Assembly (NCBI RefSeq): GCF_018398335.1
Contig: NZ_JAHBRX010000001.1
Coordinates: forward strand, 806,001-870,000
Direction: 5' to 3'
Length of the DNA stretch: 64,000 nt
Source: Chelatococcus sp. HY11
GTDB taxonomy: Bacteria > Pseudomonadota > Alphaproteobacteria > Rhizobiales > Beijerinckiaceae
The notes under the pieces were generated by a model that was not told the DNA's origin, ran no database searches, and saw only the letters and a list, made by a program, of their open reading frames with translations. Position 1 is the first letter of the stretch. Every line of letters begins with the position of its first letter. Below, one piece after another: positions 27,644 to 39,602 of the stretch. The position numbers were made by a program, and so were the translations under genes.

Positions 27644-29122
27644 ATGAATGGTGTTGAGCATAGGGAAACCGGTTCGGTGTTTCTCCGCTTTGGGAAGGTG
27701 ATCGTGGCAGGAACAATCCGAGCTACAGGCAGTCATGCTCTTCGTCTTGGCCTTCTCGTGGGGGCGGCGTGGGCATTTCCACTGTCGGGTGTCCATGCTG
27801 AAACGCTCTATGGCGCCCTCGGCAAGGCCTATACCGCCAATCCGACGCTCAATATGCAGCGGGCATCGCTGCGGGCGACCAACGAAGGTGTGCCGCAGGC
27901 CCTGTCAGGTTATCGGCCGACGATCACGGGATTGGCGAATGCCGGTGTGCAGAGTTCCAACTTCCAGATACCGGCCGGGGTGACCGCCGCAGGAGGCGGC
28001 GAGGCGGCCTGGAGCACGCTTTATCCACGGGGGCTGACGCTCCAGATCAACCAGAACATTTTCACGGGCGGCAGGACCATGAACTCCGTCCGCCAGGCCG
28101 AGGCGGCCGTGCAGGCTGGCCGCGAGCAGCTGCGCTTCCAGGAACAATCGATCCTGTATGATGGCGCGCAGGCCTATATGAACGTGCTCCAGGATACCGC
28201 TGTGCTCAGCCTGCAGCGCAACAACGTCGAGGTGCTCGAGGAGCAGCTGCGTCAGACGCGGGACCGCTTCAACGTCGGCGAGGTGACCCGGACCGACGTG
28301 GCGCAGGCCGAGGCTGCGCTTGCCACCGGACATGCCCAGGAAGCCGCGGCTGCCGCCACGCTGAAAAGCAGCATCGCGACTTATCGCCAGATTATCGGCG
28401 ATGATCCGCGCCAGCTGGCGCCGGGGCAGCCCGTCGAGAAGTTCCTGCCGCGCAACGTTGATGCCGCGGTGAAGGTTGCGCTTGGCGCCCATCCGGCGAT
28501 CATTGCCGGGCTCCACAGTGTCGATGCCCAGGAATTCCAGGTCAAGATTCTGGAGGCTCAGCTGCTTCCGCAGCTTGGCGTCACCGGTTCCGTATCGCGC
28601 ACCTATGACAACAGCTATCGCAACGATCTAAGGACATCCGCGTCCGTGGTCGCCCAGCTCAATGTGCCGATCTATGAGGGCGGCTTGGTGTACTCTCAGG
28701 TCCGCCAGGCCAAGGAGCAGGTGGGGCAGGCGCGCATCCAGGTCGATGTGACGCGCGAACAGGTCCGCCAGCAGGTGATCGCGTCTTGGGCGGCCCTCGA
28801 TTCCGCCAAGCAGCAGATCGCCGCGTCGCAGTCGGCGGTCGAGGCCAACGAGATTGCCCTGGCCGGTGTTCGTGAAGAGGCAAAGGTCGGCCAGCGCACG
28901 ACCCTCGACGTTCTGAACGCCCAGCAGACCCTGCTCAGCTCGCGCGTGCAACTTGTCCGCGCCCAGCGTGATCGCATCGTTGCATCTTACAACGTGCTCG
29001 GCTCCATCGGCCGGCTTTCGGTCACGACGCTTGGCGTCAGGGTGACGAAGTACGACGCGAAGAAGCACTACGAGCAGGTGCGTGACAAGTGGGGCGGTCT
29101 CCAGACGCCAGACGGCCGCTGA
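27644..29122 (+). CDS. tolC: TolC family outer-membrane efflux channel
   Basis: TolC is a trimeric outer-membrane/periplasmic conduit for type I secretion and drug efflux. The protein has 492 residues. A signal peptide ends near GVHA-ETLYGALGKAY. The two repeats of the fold are visible: the first begins ALGKAYTANPTLNMQRASLRA and the second begins AVKVALGAHPAIIAGLHSVDA. Repeat ends LRQTRDRFNVGEVTRTDVAQAEA and VREEAKVGQRTTLDVLNAQQTLL give the classic FxxGxxTxxDVxxAQ helix signatures. An earlier polar stretch of about 20 residues suggests the start could lie slightly downstream. No partner ABC or RND genes are adjacent, as is usual for a shared channel. Confidence 0.9.
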   Translation: MNGVEHRETGSVFLRFGKVIVAGTIRATGSHALRLGLLVGAAWAFPLSGVHAETLYGALGKAYTANPTLNMQRASLRATNEGVPQALSGYRPTITGLANAGVQSSNFQIPAGVTAAGGGEAAWSTLYPRGLTLQINQNIFTGGRTMNSVRQAEAAVQAGREQLRFQEQSILYDGAQAYMNVLQDTAVLSLQRNNVEVLEEQLRQTRDRFNVGEVTRTDVAQAEAALATGHAQEAAAAATLKSSIATYRQIIGDDPRQLAPGQPVEKFLPRNVDAAVKVALGAHPAIIAGLHSVDAQEFQVKILEAQLLPQLGVTGSVSRTYDNSYRNDLRTSASVVAQLNVPIYEGGLVYSQVRQAKEQVGQARIQVDVTREQVRQQVIASWAALDSAKQQIAASQSAVEANEIALAGVREEAKVGQRTTLDVLNAQQTLLSSRVQLVRAQRDRIVASYNVLGSIGRLSVTTLGVRVTKYDAKKHYEQVRDKWGGLQTPDGR

Positions 29123-29628
29123 CGGAAATGGGCGCGGGAAACCGCGCCATCTCGGCCCTTATGCGTTTTCATCATGGTCCGCAGGCAGGCTGCGGCTGTC
29201 CGGTCTATCCGTTCAGGTTCACGCCACGGTTTGATCGTGGCGCGCCTCCATGACGCCGTTCTCGCCTTCGAGCCTCTTTCCAGGCTATCAGCGCTTCCTA
29301 TCCTGCTGCGGCGCGCGGCGAAGTGGCCTTCTCGTGCTTCAGCAAATCCGTCTATCGTGGACTTGCGCCCTTGAAGGGAGCGACGAGCCAATCGGACTGG
29401 ATGGCATCCCCGTGATTCAATGCAGGCCGGATTCCCCAGCGACCTGATGATAACTCCGCCCATTGCAAGCTCAGCTATTGATCTTTGAGACGCGTTCAAG
29501 CTTTCTGTGCAAGGCTATTGTTTCGTCAGCCTGTACCGCCTCGGCCGGGTAGGATTCTGGCCAAAGGCCAATATGGTTGGATCATCGACAGGTTGATTCT
29601 GGCCTGTCATTCAAGGCGGTGGAGCGGC
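29123..29628. other. Intergenic region between tolC and popZ, 506 bp
   Basis: Just after tolC a hairpin GGCGCGG-GAAA-CCGCGCC (29133-29150) could end the transcript but lacks a T-run. The remainder contains several short frames on both strands without ribosome sites or recognisable products. The popZ promoter is presumably in the last 150 bp. Confidence 0.5.
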
Positions 29629-30342
29629 ATGAGCTCAGCTAATCCCAAACTCCATGATGCAGCTTCAGACATGGCCCGGGCCGACGCGGCACGTGGTGCG
29701 GAGCCCTCGATGGACGAGATCCTGGCATCCATCCGTCGCATCATCGCCGACGATCAGGCGCAGGGATTCGCGGGGCCAGCCCGTCGCAGCCCGCCGCCGG
29801 AGGCTTATGCCGCGGAGCGTGGTGAACCGCGTCCCGATCCCAGGCCGGAAGTGCGGGTGGAGCCGCGCCGCCCGTCTCGTCCTCTCCTTGAAGGAGCGCC
29901 CGACATGCGACTTGGCGATGCGGACCGTTTGGCTCGAGCACCGAAAAGTCTCAACGAGACCGTCGAGGTGAGGTCTCCGGCTCCTCCCGTCATGCGCGAG
30001 CCCGCGCCGCATACTTTCAATCCTCCGCCCGCGGAGGCCGTTCTGCGTGCGCAGGCCGTCCCGGCCGAGACCCCGGATCCGGCACCGAAGCTTCGCCGCA
30101 GCGAGGGCGCCGACATCGCCGAGCGCCTGCTTTCCCCGCATAGCCATGCTTCCGTTTCCACCGCTTTCGATGCCTTGGCTTCATCGGCCGCGCAGCATGT
30201 CAGCCCGTCCATGGAAGATTTCGTGCGGGAGATGCTCCGGCCGATGCTGAAGTCCTGGCTGGACGAGAATCTCCCATCGCTGGTCGAGCGTCTCGTCAGG
30301 CAGGAAATCGAGCGCGTGGCGCGGGGACCGGGCCAGCGCTGA
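29629..30342 (+). CDS. popZ: PopZ-like polar organizing protein (DUF2497)
   Basis: PopZ forms a polymer at the cell pole that tethers the chromosome origin region and recruits cell-cycle regulators. The protein has 237 residues with the typical three-part layout. A short N-terminal helix (SMDEILASIRRIIADDQA, about 25-43) precedes a long Pro/Arg/Glu-rich disordered linker (about 45-165) and a helical C-terminus with SPSMEDFVREMLRPMLKSWL and VERLVRQEIERVA. The ATG at 29629 has GGAGCGG before it; the open frame upstream to 29485 is not PopZ-like. It precedes valS, the usual alphaproteobacterial order. Confidence 0.88.
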   Translation: MSSANPKLHDAASDMARADAARGAEPSMDEILASIRRIIADDQAQGFAGPARRSPPPEAYAAERGEPRPDPRPEVRVEPRRPSRPLLEGAPDMRLGDADRLARAPKSLNETVEVRSPAPPVMREPAPHTFNPPPAEAVLRAQAVPAETPDPAPKLRRSEGADIAERLLSPHSHASVSTAFDALASSAAQHVSPSMEDFVREMLRPMLKSWLDENLPSLVERLVRQEIERVARGPGQR

Positions 30343-30542
30343 TCTTCGCGATCGAAACGCGTCGCTCTTATGCGGATGCGACGCGTTGTTGAAGACCGCG
30401 CCCTTGAAGACGCTTTTCTCGAGCCTCCTTTCCTTGGAAAAAGCCCGAGGCTACCGGTTGGTGGCCTCCTTTGCATTGACTCAAGACCCCGCTTCGTCGT
30501 CTACCTCAAGCCAATAGTATCGGCGCGATAGCGGTTGGCATC

Positions 30543-33326
<2,784 letters not shown>

Positions 33327-33725
33327 GCCGCGCGCCGCTGAATCTGTGGCGAACACGCAACAGGCCTGCTGCAATCGGTGTTGGTCTTCAGGACGACCAA
33401 CGCTCGCCGCGATGCCGCCATAAACCCGTTGCTAGATAAGCTCACGAGCAACTTGTTGAAAGCATTGCTTTTTGCCGATGCTTACGCGTTGCTTGGCTTG
33501 TAGCCGGCAACTTGCCAAACGTCAGCGGGGCATTTGCATAACGGGATGCCTCCGTGTCATTTGGTGAGACTGATCGAGGAACATGCGACGATCGGCAGAG
33601 GCCGGAGCCGGGCATGTCGATCGGTTGCTGGTGTTAATCGACCGGGGTGGGGCTGCCATGGTCTCGCGCGAAGTTTTCGGACTTCGTCGAGGGGGGGCGT
33701 GGTTGTGGTTTGAATAGCTCTTGGG
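33327..33725. other. Intergenic region upstream of exoR, 399 bp
   Basis: No coding frame is convincing. An 11-base string CATTTGGTGAG at 33558-33568 recurs at 34612-34622 just before the ceramidase-like gene, which may be chance. G-rich runs lie around 33640-33700. I see no clear promoter or terminator. Confidence 0.4.
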
Positions 33726-34577
33726 ATGAAATTGAGAGCGATGCGGATCAGCAAGCTTTGTGCGTGGGGTTTTTCTGCCGCAATGGCTCTGGGGGGAGCT
33801 TTGCCGGCAGCCGCTTTTGACGGCCCGCGGCCCGCCACACCCCCAGCCGCGACGCCCAATGCGCCCGCAGGGGCGTTCAAGTCCGTTCGTGAAGCGTTCC
33901 GGAGCGGCATGAAGAATTACAATGCCGGCGACAAGCGGAGCGCCGTGCAGGCTTTGGAATATGCGGCGACCCAGGGGCATACGCCAGCGCTCTGGAAGCT
34001 TGGCCGCATGTATGCCGAGGGTGACGGGGTTACCCACGACGACCTCAAAGCCTTCGAGTACTTCTCCAAGGTTGCCGATGAATACGCGGACGAGAGCCCG
34101 GATTCGCCGAATGCGCGCTTCGTCGCGAGCGCTTTCACGGCGCTTGGCGGCTATTTCATCGATGGCATTCCGAACACCTATGTGAAGGCGGACCTGCGCC
34201 GCGCGGTCGATCTGCTGCAGTATGCGGCGTCCTATTACGGCGATCCCAACGCGCAGTACGATCTCGCCCGGCTCTATCTCGACGGGCAGGGCGTCGCCAA
34301 GGACGCCCGGCAGGCAGCGCGCTGGCTGAACCTGTCCGCGGAAAAAGGCCACCACCAGGCTCAGGCATTGCTGGGCCATATTCTGGTCAACGGTCTCGGC
34401 GTGCCGCGGCAGAGCGCTCGCGGTCTGATGTGGCTCACGATGGCGCGCGAAGCCGCCGATCCGGACAAGGACGAGTGGATCATCGAACTCCATCAGAAGG
34501 ATTTCGCCAACGCCAGCGAGAGCGATCGCCAAGCGGCTCTTGCCTATCTTGAGGGCTATCTCAAGAAGGACCGCTGA
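33726..34577 (+). CDS. exoR: ExoR-like periplasmic Sel1-repeat regulator
   Basis: In rhizobia ExoR is exported, binds the sensor ExoS and keeps the ExoS-ChvI pathway off, affecting exopolysaccharide, motility and host invasion. The protein has 283 residues. A signal peptide ends LPAAA-FDG, followed by a short Pro/Ala linker and Sel1-type repeats from about 55 to 250 (AVQALEYAATQGHTPALWKL, AVDLLQYAASYYGDPNAQY, AARWLNLSAEKGHHQAQA). Long stretches read like S. meliloti ExoR as I recall it, such as KLGRMYAEGDGV with DDLKAF and YFSKVADEYAD. The exoS and chvI genes are not in this window. Confidence 0.85.
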   Translation: MKLRAMRISKLCAWGFSAAMALGGALPAAAFDGPRPATPPAATPNAPAGAFKSVREAFRSGMKNYNAGDKRSAVQALEYAATQGHTPALWKLGRMYAEGDGVTHDDLKAFEYFSKVADEYADESPDSPNARFVASAFTALGGYFIDGIPNTYVKADLRRAVDLLQYAASYYGDPNAQYDLARLYLDGQGVAKDARQAARWLNLSAEKGHHQAQALLGHILVNGLGVPRQSARGLMWLTMAREAADPDKDEWIIELHQKDFANASESDRQAALAYLEGYLKKDR

Positions 34578-34630
34578 TCGTGATCGCGGCCTCGTCAGCC
34601 CCTCCCAGTGACATTTGGTGAGGCATCGGA

Positions 34631-35350
34631 TTGGCGTCCGGAACCATCGAGAGATCCTGGTTCACGCCTATCGACGCCTATTGTGAGCGTCTCGACCCGA
34701 GCTTCTGGTCAGAACCCGTCAACGCCCTCACCAACGGGGCATTCTTCGCTGCGGGTATCGCTGCCTATCTAATGCTGCGCGATCGCCGCGATTGGCCGGC
34801 CCTGTTGCTTGTCGGACTGACATTTCTCATCGGTGCCGGCAGCTTCCTCTTTCACACCTTCGCCAATCGCTGGTCGGCTCTGGCCGACGTCGTGCCGATC
34901 GGCATTTTCATTCTGGTCTATTTCTTCCTGGCCATGCGTCGCTTCCTGGGGCTGTCCCTCGTCGGCGCCGTCGTCGCGACCATCGGCTTCCAGGGGGGAT
35001 CAGTCCTCATCACATGGATCTGGCGGAACGCCATCGTGACGCCGCTCGGCTTCGACCCCATCAATGGCTCGGCCGGCTATCTGCCGGCTCTGATCGCCAT
35101 CGTGGGCGTCGGCTTGGCAGCCTGGCCGCGCGATCCCGCCACGGCGCGGCGGCTTTGCCTTGCTGGCGGGGTCTTCATGCTATCGCTCGCATGCCGAGCG
35201 CTTGATGCGCGGATCTGCGGCGCGGTCCCGCTCGGCAGCCATTTCCTCTGGCATCTCCTCAACGGCACCTTGCTGTTTCTTCTGATGCGCGCGGCGATCA
35301 TCCGGGGGCGCGGGACAACCGTGGGGTCCGGACGCGCGGTCAGAGCCTGA
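34631..35350 (+). CDS. Ceramidase-family integral membrane hydrolase
   Basis: The protein has 239 residues and about seven membrane spans, matching the alkaline ceramidase family (PF05875) by pattern. The motif set is present: DPSFWSEPVNALTNGAFF, then GAGSFLFHTFANRW followed by LADVVPI, and late HFLWHLLNG. The His and Asp residues of these blocks would bind zinc in the ceramidase/CREST hydrolase superfamily. The predicted start is a TTG at 34631 with a weak GAGG ribosome site; no better start fits the N-terminal motif. It follows exoR by 53 bp and may be co-transcribed. Its 3' end overlaps the xthA 3' end by 11 bp. The substrate in bacteria is unknown and may be another lipid amide. Confidence 0.75.
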   Translation: MASGTIERSWFTPIDAYCERLDPSFWSEPVNALTNGAFFAAGIAAYLMLRDRRDWPALLLVGLTFLIGAGSFLFHTFANRWSALADVVPIGIFILVYFFLAMRRFLGLSLVGAVVATIGFQGGSVLITWIWRNAIVTPLGFDPINGSAGYLPALIAIVGVGLAAWPRDPATARRLCLAGGVFMLSLACRALDARICGAVPLGSHFLWHLLNGTLLFLLMRAAIIRGRGTTVGSGRAVRA

Positions 35351-36137
35351 TGTCGACCGATACGGGGACGTGGTCGGAGGGCTTTTCGAGGGCGCGCATA
35401 TATTTGTGAATCGCTGTCGTCTCCAGGCGATCAGCCGCCTGCGGTGACAGGAGGAGATGGTCGATGCGGATGCCGTTGTTTTTCTGCCAGGCACCGGCCT
35501 GATAGTCCCAGAACGTGTAGAGCCCGCTCTCCTCGGTGCAGGCGCGCACGGCATCGGTCAGGCCGAGATCAAGGAGAGAGCGGAAGGCGCTGCGAGTCTG
35601 CGGCAGGAAGAGGGCATCGTGCACCCAGGCTTCCGGCCTTGCCGCGTCCCACGGCTCTGGAATGACGTTGTAGTCGCCGGCGAGAACGAGCGGTTCCTCG
35701 AAGGCGAGAAGCTCGCGGGCATGCGCCGACAGGCGGTCCATCCAGCGGAGCTTGTAAGGATATTTCGCGGTATCTGGCGGATTGCCATTGGGCAGATAGA
35801 TCGAGGCAACGCGTAAAGCACCGCTCGCCGTCGAAATGGTCGCTTCGAGGTAGCGCGCTTGGTCGGGGCCTTCCTCATCAAGGCCATCGCGACCGGGCAA
35901 GCCTCGCCGGACATCCTCCAGAGGCGCGCGCGAAAGAATGGCGACGCCATTGAAGGTCTTCTGGCCGTAAACGGCCAAGTTGTAGCCGGCAGCCTCGACT
36001 TCCGCGACCGGGAAAGCCTCGTCGACACATTTGATCTCCTGGAGGCACAGGACATCCGGTGTCTGTTCGGCCAGGAAAGCCGTGAGATGGCCAAGGCGTT
36101 GCTTGACGGAATTGATGTTCCAGGTGGCGATGCGCAT
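35340..36137 (-). CDS. xthA: Exodeoxyribonuclease III
   Basis: This AP endonuclease and 3' exonuclease acts in base-excision repair. The protein has 265 residues, normal size. The metal ligand Glu is in LCLQEIKC (E34), with TWNINSVKQRL at the N-terminus. Further motifs are YGQKTFNGVAILS, LAGDYNVIPEPWDA, GLYTFWDYQAGAWQKNNGIRID and the C-terminal SDHVPV with the catalytic His. It is convergent with the ceramidase-like gene (11-bp overlap of 3' ends). Confidence 0.95.
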   Translation of the reverse strand: MRIATWNINSVKQRLGHLTAFLAEQTPDVLCLQEIKCVDEAFPVAEVEAAGYNLAVYGQKTFNGVAILSRAPLEDVRRGLPGRDGLDEEGPDQARYLEATISTASGALRVASIYLPNGNPPDTAKYPYKLRWMDRLSAHARELLAFEEPLVLAGDYNVIPEPWDAARPEAWVHDALFLPQTRSAFRSLLDLGLTDAVRACTEESGLYTFWDYQAGAWQKNNGIRIDHLLLSPQAADRLETTAIHKYMRALEKPSDHVPVSVDIRL

Positions 36138-36259
36138 GCTTCACGACATTTGAATCGAAGAGCCTATCGCCACCTTTGCCACATCATGTCCGTCAAGTCA
36201 TGTCCACCGTGCCTCGCCAATTCTGGCGTCCGGTGCGTGAGCCGATCCGGATCAACCGA

Positions 36260-36598
36260 TCAGCGCTGCCAGCATACGCGAACCCGTCGCGGACCCCAGG
36301 GCGAGGGTTGCCAGCGCCAGCCACATACCACTCGCGGGCGGTACCGTGGCGGGCCGTAGCCATAGCCGTAGTAGGGCCGGGGCCGGTAGTAGCGGCGGGG
36401 TGGTCCGTAGTACCTGCGGCCGTAGTAGCCGGGTGGGCCCCAATACTGCACCTGCTGCACGAGGTCCGCGGCGCTCGCGGGGAGAGCGGAGGCCGCGCCG
36501 CCGGCAATAGGGCCGGCGGCTTGGGCGCTGCCACCAAAGCCTATCCCGCCAGCCGCAATCGCGACGGCCAGGAAAGCGCCTTTGAGGGAAAAGTGCAT
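36260..36598 (-). CDS. Small secreted Pro/Tyr/Gly-rich protein with C-terminal Cys pair
   Basis: The protein has 112 residues. A Sec signal peptide is clear (MHFSLKGAFLAVAIAAGGIG, cleavage after AQA-A). A middle region contains tyrosine-rich PPGYYGRRYYGPP blocks. The C-terminus carries two cysteines 17 residues apart (VVCGW and RVCWQR) that could form a disulfide. The start at 36598 has AGGAGA upstream and is preferred over 36628. It is one of two such proteins here; the other is at 38740-39075. This type is common and uncharacterised in rhizobial relatives. It sits alone between xthA and the OYE gene. Confidence 0.7.
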   Translation of the reverse strand: MHFSLKGAFLAVAIAAGGIGFGGSAQAAGPIAGGAASALPASAADLVQQVQYWGPPGYYGRRYYGPPRRYYRPRPYYGYGYGPPRYRPRVVCGWRWQPSPWGPRRVRVCWQR

Positions 36599-36772
36599 CG
36601 ATATCGTCTCCTGACGCCCCCGATCCACCTCACAGCCCCCGGTGAGGTCTAACCCAACCTATTTCACTCTGCCGTGATCCAACTGAACCACGGCTGTTTG
36701 AGCTGTTCAGTTTCAGTTCACGAACGGAACTGTTGTCCCAAGGAAACGCGCGGAGAACGGCTGAGTTCCCGC

Positions 36773-37906
36773 TCAGGCTGCGGCGTCAGCCAAGGACGGA
36801 TAGTCGGTGTAGCCTTCCGCCCCACCGCCATAGAGCGTTTCGCGCTTGACCTCGGCCAGAGAGGCATCGCGGCGCAGGCGTTCCGGCAGGTCGGGATTGG
36901 AAATGAAGGCGCGGCCAAATGCGATGAGATCGGCATTGCCCGATGTGAGGGCGGCGATCGCCAGATCACGTGTATAGCCGTTGTTGGCGATGTAGGCGCC
37001 TCGGAAGGCCTTGCGCAGCGCCTGAAAGTCGAACGCCGCGATATCGCGTGGGCCACCTGTCGCGCCTTCGATGACATGGATGAAGGCGAGTTCGAGTTTG
37101 TCGAGCTCGGCAACGAGATGATTGAACAGGGGCTGTGGATTGCTGTCGGAAATATCGTTGGCGGGGGACACCGGCGAGAGCCGGATGCCGACGCGGCCCT
37201 TGTCCCATGCCTTGACCGCGGCTGTAGCCACTTCCACCGCGAAGCGGACCCGGTTCTCGATCGAGCCGCCATAGCGGTCGGTGCGATGGTTCGTGCCGTC
37301 CTTAAGGAACTGGTCGATCAGGTAGCCGTTGGCACCGTGCAGTTCGATCCCGTCGAAGCCTGCCTCGCGTGCATTGCGCGTGGCGGCGGCATAGTCGTCG
37401 ACGATGCCTTGGATCTCCTCCAGCGCCAAGGCACGCGGCGCGGACACCTCGGCAAAGCCTCCGGAGAGATAGGTCTTGGTGTGGGCCGGTATCGCGGAGG
37501 GCGCGACGGGTGCGCCGCCGCCGGGCTGGAGTTCTGTGCTCGATACGCGGCCGACATGCCATACCTGGGCGATGATCTTGCCACCCAAGTCATGAACCGC
37601 GTCGGTGATTTTGCGCCATCCCGCGATCTGCGCCTCGGAATAGATGCCGGGGGTCGCCATATAGCCTTGCCCCTGAGGGGAAATCTGTGTCCCTTCCGAG
37701 ATGATCAATCCCGCGCCCGCGCGTTGACGATAATAATCGATGGCAAGATCGCTCGGTATGTCGCCGGAGATCGCGCGGTTGCGGGTCAAGGGCGCCATGA
37801 CCAGACGGTTCGCGACGTCGATGGCGCCCAGGCGAAAGGGAGAAAAAAGGATCGAGGCGTCAGCACTCTTAGCGGCACTATTGGCGGCACTCGCGTCAAC
37901 ACTCAT
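36773..37906 (-). CDS. NADH:flavin oxidoreductase of the Old Yellow Enzyme family
   Basis: This FMN ene-reductase uses NAD(P)H to reduce activated double bonds and is often involved in electrophile detoxification (NemA-like). The protein has 377 residues. The barrel begins LFSPFRLGAIDVANRLVMAPLTRNR. The substrate pair is the His of ELHGANGYLIDQFL with the downstream Asn of NHRTDRYGGS. Later FMN-phosphate blocks are GRAFISNPDLPERL. The start at 37906 has GGAG seven bases upstream; the open frame continues 14 codons further. It is monocistronic, and no adjacent regulator such as NemR was found. Confidence 0.88.
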   Translation of the reverse strand: MSVDASAANSAAKSADASILFSPFRLGAIDVANRLVMAPLTRNRAISGDIPSDLAIDYYRQRAGAGLIISEGTQISPQGQGYMATPGIYSEAQIAGWRKITDAVHDLGGKIIAQVWHVGRVSSTELQPGGGAPVAPSAIPAHTKTYLSGGFAEVSAPRALALEEIQGIVDDYAAATRNAREAGFDGIELHGANGYLIDQFLKDGTNHRTDRYGGSIENRVRFAVEVATAAVKAWDKGRVGIRLSPVSPANDISDSNPQPLFNHLVAELDKLELAFIHVIEGATGGPRDIAAFDFQALRKAFRGAYIANNGYTRDLAIAALTSGNADLIAFGRAFISNPDLPERLRRDASLAEVKRETLYGGGAEGYTDYPSLADAAA

Positions 37907-38140
37907 CGGGAACTCCATCCGAGCGATGTGGATAAAGGGATTATCCAATCAATATGGTGGAGATGGCGTGAGCTGAGCAGGGGCAGATGGATGCATCCAG
38001 TGCATGTGACCCCTGCTTCAAGCGACGACGTCGCCGGGTGTCTAGAGGGCCTGATGCCCCACCGCGGCCGATCCGCTTAGAACGGATCGGGAATTGCTAT
38101 GGCGCTGCAAATTTCTCCGCCGAGGCGGACCCGGTCGGGA

Positions 38141-38518
38141 CTAATGCTGCTGCGGCGCCTCAGGAGGAGCATTACGCTTCACGGCGCGCGCAAGGAACTC
38201 GGCGAGACGGCCGCATTCCGCGAAGGGAACGGCATAATGCAGCCACCCGAAGCGGGGGTCGCGCAAGTGAAGGACGGTGAAGTCCTTGTCCTGCGGGAGC
38301 TCGGCCGAAAACCGCGGGTTGGAGATGGCCTGAACAGGGCGCCCGGGCTGCCAGTCCGCCTCGACGCGTGGCTCCATCCGCGCCCGCATTTCACCCAATC
38401 CCTGCAGGATCTGCTCAAGCTGCGCGGCATCGATCTCGAGGGCAATGGCGGGGTTATTCTCATCCGACAGGGTGATGGTTTGCGTCTCGGGATTGTGGTG
38501 CAAGCGAACGACAGCCAT
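38141..38518 (-). CDS. Small hypothetical protein, 125 residues
   Basis: I do not recognise the family. The protein is soluble and acidic in its first half (MAVVRLHHNPETQTITLSDE), with a helix DAAQLEQILQGLGEMRARM and a C-terminal half carrying DFTVLHLRDPRFGWLHYAVP. No signal peptide or membrane span is seen. The ATG at 38518 has a good AGGAGA site, so the gene is probably real; the longer frame to 38566 is not needed. It is not co-transcribed with the OYE gene, because 190 bp of non-coding sequence separates them. Confidence 0.65.
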   Translation of the reverse strand: MAVVRLHHNPETQTITLSDENNPAIALEIDAAQLEQILQGLGEMRARMEPRVEADWQPGRPVQAISNPRFSAELPQDKDFTVLHLRDPRFGWLHYAVPFAECGRLAEFLARAVKRNAPPEAPQQH

Positions 38519-38651
38519 ACGGATCTCCTGACAAACATTAAGCGACGCTAGAGGACCCGCCCTCAACCGTCCACCGTGAGCTTAGCGGGCATAGAGTGTT
38601 CGCTATATCAGGCTTTTGTAAAATGCATACCGTGCAAAACCGGTCTTCCAA

Positions 38652-38686
38652 AAGGATCACCCCCGGCTGTGAGGGCCGGGGGTGAT
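38652..38686 (-). terminator. Intrinsic terminator after the small secreted protein gene
   Basis: A perfect 12-bp stem ATCACCCCCGGC / GCCGGGGGTGAT with a 7-base loop (38656-38686) is followed on the minus strand by CCTTTTGG. It lies 53 bp past the stop codon of the gene at 38740-39075. Confidence 0.7.
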
Positions 38687-38739
38687 GGAAAATAATCAGC
38701 GGGGCGCTGAAAAGAGAGCGGCTTTACAACCGGTCCGGG

Positions 38740-39075
38740 TTACCGACGGTAGCACCTCTGAACACGTTCTGTCCGCCAGCCGCCATAGGGACCGCGTACA
38801 CGCACAGTCTCCCACCGGCAGACGCGACGCGGGGGCGGGCGGTAGCCATATCCGGGAGGTGGCGGGGGACGGTAGCCGGGGCGATAACCTGGAGGCGGCG
38901 GCCGGCGATAGCCGGGCGGCGGCGGCGGATAATACTGCGCGGGCTCGACATTCAACACGGATGTCGGCGTCGAGAGTGGCATTCCCGCCGGCGCTGCCGA
39001 GGCGGGGGCCGCGACGAGGCCCGCGCCAACCAGCAGGCCCGCGGTAGCCAGGATACGACCTAAGGATTTCAACAT
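38740..39075 (-). CDS. Small secreted proline-rich protein with C-terminal Cys pair
   Basis: The protein has 111 residues. A signal peptide (MLKSLGRILATAGLLVGAG, cleavage after ASA-A) is followed by a proline-rich repeat region with PPPPPGYRRPPPPGYRPGYR and GYGYRPPPRRVC. The C-terminal 30 residues hold two cysteines (RVCRWE and QRCYRR) with basic and aromatic residues between. A consensus AGGAGG lies eight bases before the ATG. The layout matches the protein at 36260-36598. Function is unknown; exposed periplasmic or cell-surface location is likely. Confidence 0.72.
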   Translation of the reverse strand: MLKSLGRILATAGLLVGAGLVAAPASAAPAGMPLSTPTSVLNVEPAQYYPPPPPGYRRPPPPGYRPGYRPPPPPGYGYRPPPRRVCRWETVRVRGPYGGWRTERVQRCYRR

Positions 39076-39602
39076 GTATTGGTCCTCCTGTAGATGAAAG
39101 TCTTGCCTGCCCGCGCGGTTCCAATGCGGGATGTATAACTGTGCATCTGTGGCAATTCAGTCGACTGCCGGTGATGCGAGGGTCGCCGTGATCTCACGCT
39201 TCCCTGCCGGTGACGAGCAGGCATTCATAAACCTCGTTGAAGACTTGGCGGTAATTGCCGTTGCTTTGCCATCTTACGAAGCAAGTAGAGAATTTTTCAG
39301 ATGAACCGCAGATTAATGGCCCTCAATGTTACAAAAGCTTAATGTGAACCGTACTGGATAGGATGTGTCGCAATATGGCGCCATGGTTAATTTTTAATAA
39401 ATCAGAATTTTTGATGTTTTGACAATCGAGCGACATACTTTCGCTAAGTTTCTTGTTCGCCGCGTTTATATTGATGCATCCCAGTCTAATGACGCATGAT
39501 GGTTCTTTCGCGGCTTCCACTATCGACTCGTCGCGCGATCGGCTTGTCGGCTCAGCCTGATGGTTTCCTCCTTTCCCGCTGTCACCTAGAATTGGCTCTG
39601 GA
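39076..39602. other. Intergenic AT-rich region, 527 bp
   Basis: This is one of the lowest-GC stretches of the window, with TTTTTAATAAATCAGAATTTTT near 39390-39412. It separates the divergent secreted-protein and oligopeptidase genes and so holds both promoters. A frame on the minus strand (39329-39874) crosses into the oligopeptidase gene and is not supported. Confidence 0.5.
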
